A DNA stretch of 64,000 bases from contig MCFL01000008.1 in assembly GCA_002102555.1 (NCBI GenBank), forward strand, positions 1 to 64,000. The letters are read 5' to 3'. Position numbers and translations under genes: made by a program. Shown piece after piece: positions 63,300 through 64,000 of this stretch (positions within the stretch are counted from its first letter, which is position 1; each line of letters opens with the position of its first letter). This DNA comes from Catenaria anguillulae PL171. Its lineage: Eukaryota > Blastocladiomycota > Blastocladiomycetes > Blastocladiales > Catenariaceae. Under the pieces are notes generated by a model. The model was given only the letters and a program-made list of their open reading frames with translations. It was not told the origin of the DNA and ran no database searches.

Positions 63300-64000
63300 A
63301 TGCTCTCGACGCCATCGGATCTCCGCAGCCCACCCGCCCGCGATACCGGGTCGCTCCTGGCCCAACTGCTCGACTTCCCCGAGGATGACGATGCCAACGC
63401 CCAGCCGCTGTCGGCCGAACAGCTGGCTCAGCAGCTGGCCTTCTTCTCTGAGGCCGAATTCAACTTTGAGTCCGCTCCGCCGGCCGCCCCAGCAACCTCG
63501 ACGTACTTGGAGCGCTCTGGCTTGGTCCTCGGCGCTGACCGATTGGATGCTAAGCAGTCTGCAGTTGACCACCACCAGTCAAAGCATGTGCAGCCCCAGC
63601 CCTCATCGTTGCAGCCACTGTACCATGGGCAATTTTCCGTTCAGTCAGCTGGCCCTGCCTTCGCCCTGCAACCACATCAGCAGCTGTTTGGTAGTTCGAT
63701 CCAGCCGCTTGCGGCTCAACCAAATCAAGTTGTGTGGGGACCCAACGGCACTGCCTTCATCCTTCAGCCGTCGACTGTTCCTGGCCAGCCGGCTGTCATG
63801 GTTCCCCTTCAGCTGGCGTCGACAATTTCGAACTCGCAGCCGTTTGCAGTATCATCTACCGCTCCAACTATTGGCGCAGTCGGGCCTTCTTCAGACCGCT
63901 CCATCCCTTCCGCCCTAGTGACGCCTTCAAGTGCCGCTGCTCCGCCTGCCCCGCGCAATCCCGTGATGACCGTTCCTTCTACCCTCGCAATTGCCAATGT
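63300..64000 (+). CDS. probable transcription regulator, 5' part, runs off the window
   Basis: ATG at 63300 in a CACC context; 233 codons open to the edge with no stop. Residues 14-55 form an acidic, hydrophobic patch (SLLAQLLDFPEDDDANAQPL, AQQLAFFSEAEFNFESA), typical of activation domains. Residues 85-180 are Gln/Pro/Ser-rich (QPQPSSLQPLYHGQF, ALQPHQQLFG, WGPNGTAFILQP). The end is Ala/Pro/Ser/Thr-rich. No DNA-binding domain is in view; if present it lies beyond 64000. The composition resembles the N-terminal halves of fungal bZIP or bHLH regulators, but this is an inference. It is probably a host gene, since no transposon features surround the start. Confidence 0.6.
   Translation, partial: MLSTPSDLRSPPARDTGSLLAQLLDFPEDDDANAQPLSAEQLAQQLAFFSEAEFNFESAPPAAPATSTYLERSGLVLGADRLDAKQSAVDHHQSKHVQPQPSSLQPLYHGQFSVQSAGPAFALQPHQQLFGSSIQPLAAQPNQVVWGPNGTAFILQPSTVPGQPAVMVPLQLASTISNSQPFAVSSTAPTIGAVGPSSDRSIPSALVTPSSAAAPPAPRNPVMTVPSTLAIAN

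Overview
This window looks like a transposon-choked stretch of a GC-rich eukaryotic genome, most likely an early-diverging fungus. A Blastocladiomycota or chytrid relative is my best guess, inferred from the mix of element families, intron-bearing transposases and an F-box/leucine-rich protein. No rRNA gene, true tRNA gene, CRISPR array or bacterial-type operon was seen. Only three stretches look like possible host genes: a truncated gene at 15789-16354, a broken F-box/LRR gene at 55687-58141 (minus), and the 5' half of a probable transcription-factor gene that runs off the right edge from 63300.

Layout, left to right. Positions 109-7875 hold a 7.8-kb terminal-inverted-repeat (TIR) DNA transposon with two divergent genes and minisatellites near both ends. 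A small MITE (7929-8162) sits in a copia fragment, followed by an old copia element, 'B' (8326-15524). Then come a truncated gene, a gag-only non-LTR retroposon, a tRNA-derived SINE, and a long LINE (18111-24896) with ORF1 and an endonuclease-RT-RNase H ORF2. Positions 25450-28173 are a copia relic, 'D', carrying two SINEs and a LINE. Positions 28174-36985 are a Mutator-like element (MULE) split by a young copia, 'A' (29296-35046; LTRs differ at 2 of 339 positions). A LINE ORF1 piece, a Ty3/gypsy relic (38007-41641), a gag-only piece and a third copia, 'C' (42190-45912), follow.

Positions 45953-55605 are a nest. One gag-only retroposon is cut into six pieces by a SINE, two LINE copies, a LINE tail and a 5.2-kb composite block that itself contains a complete gag-only retroposon. 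Most inserts carry 12-17 bp target-site duplications (TSDs) that I could match by eye. After the F-box gene, 58190-62000 is a tnp2/DUF4218-type (EnSpm/CACTA-like) transposon with a retroposed tail inside it, then a reversed LINE fragment, then the partial regulator gene.

The most interesting signal is a family of non-LTR retroposons that carries only an ORF1/Gag-like gene (zinc knuckle plus coiled coil). It ends in the same short 3' tail (AATACATG then roughly TAGYG before poly-A) as the LINEs around it. This suggests that gag-only elements here are copied by the LINE reverse transcriptase through a shared tail. The two copia families with a visible primer site also appear to prime from half-tRNAs of two different kinds (initiator Met and Lys-CUU).
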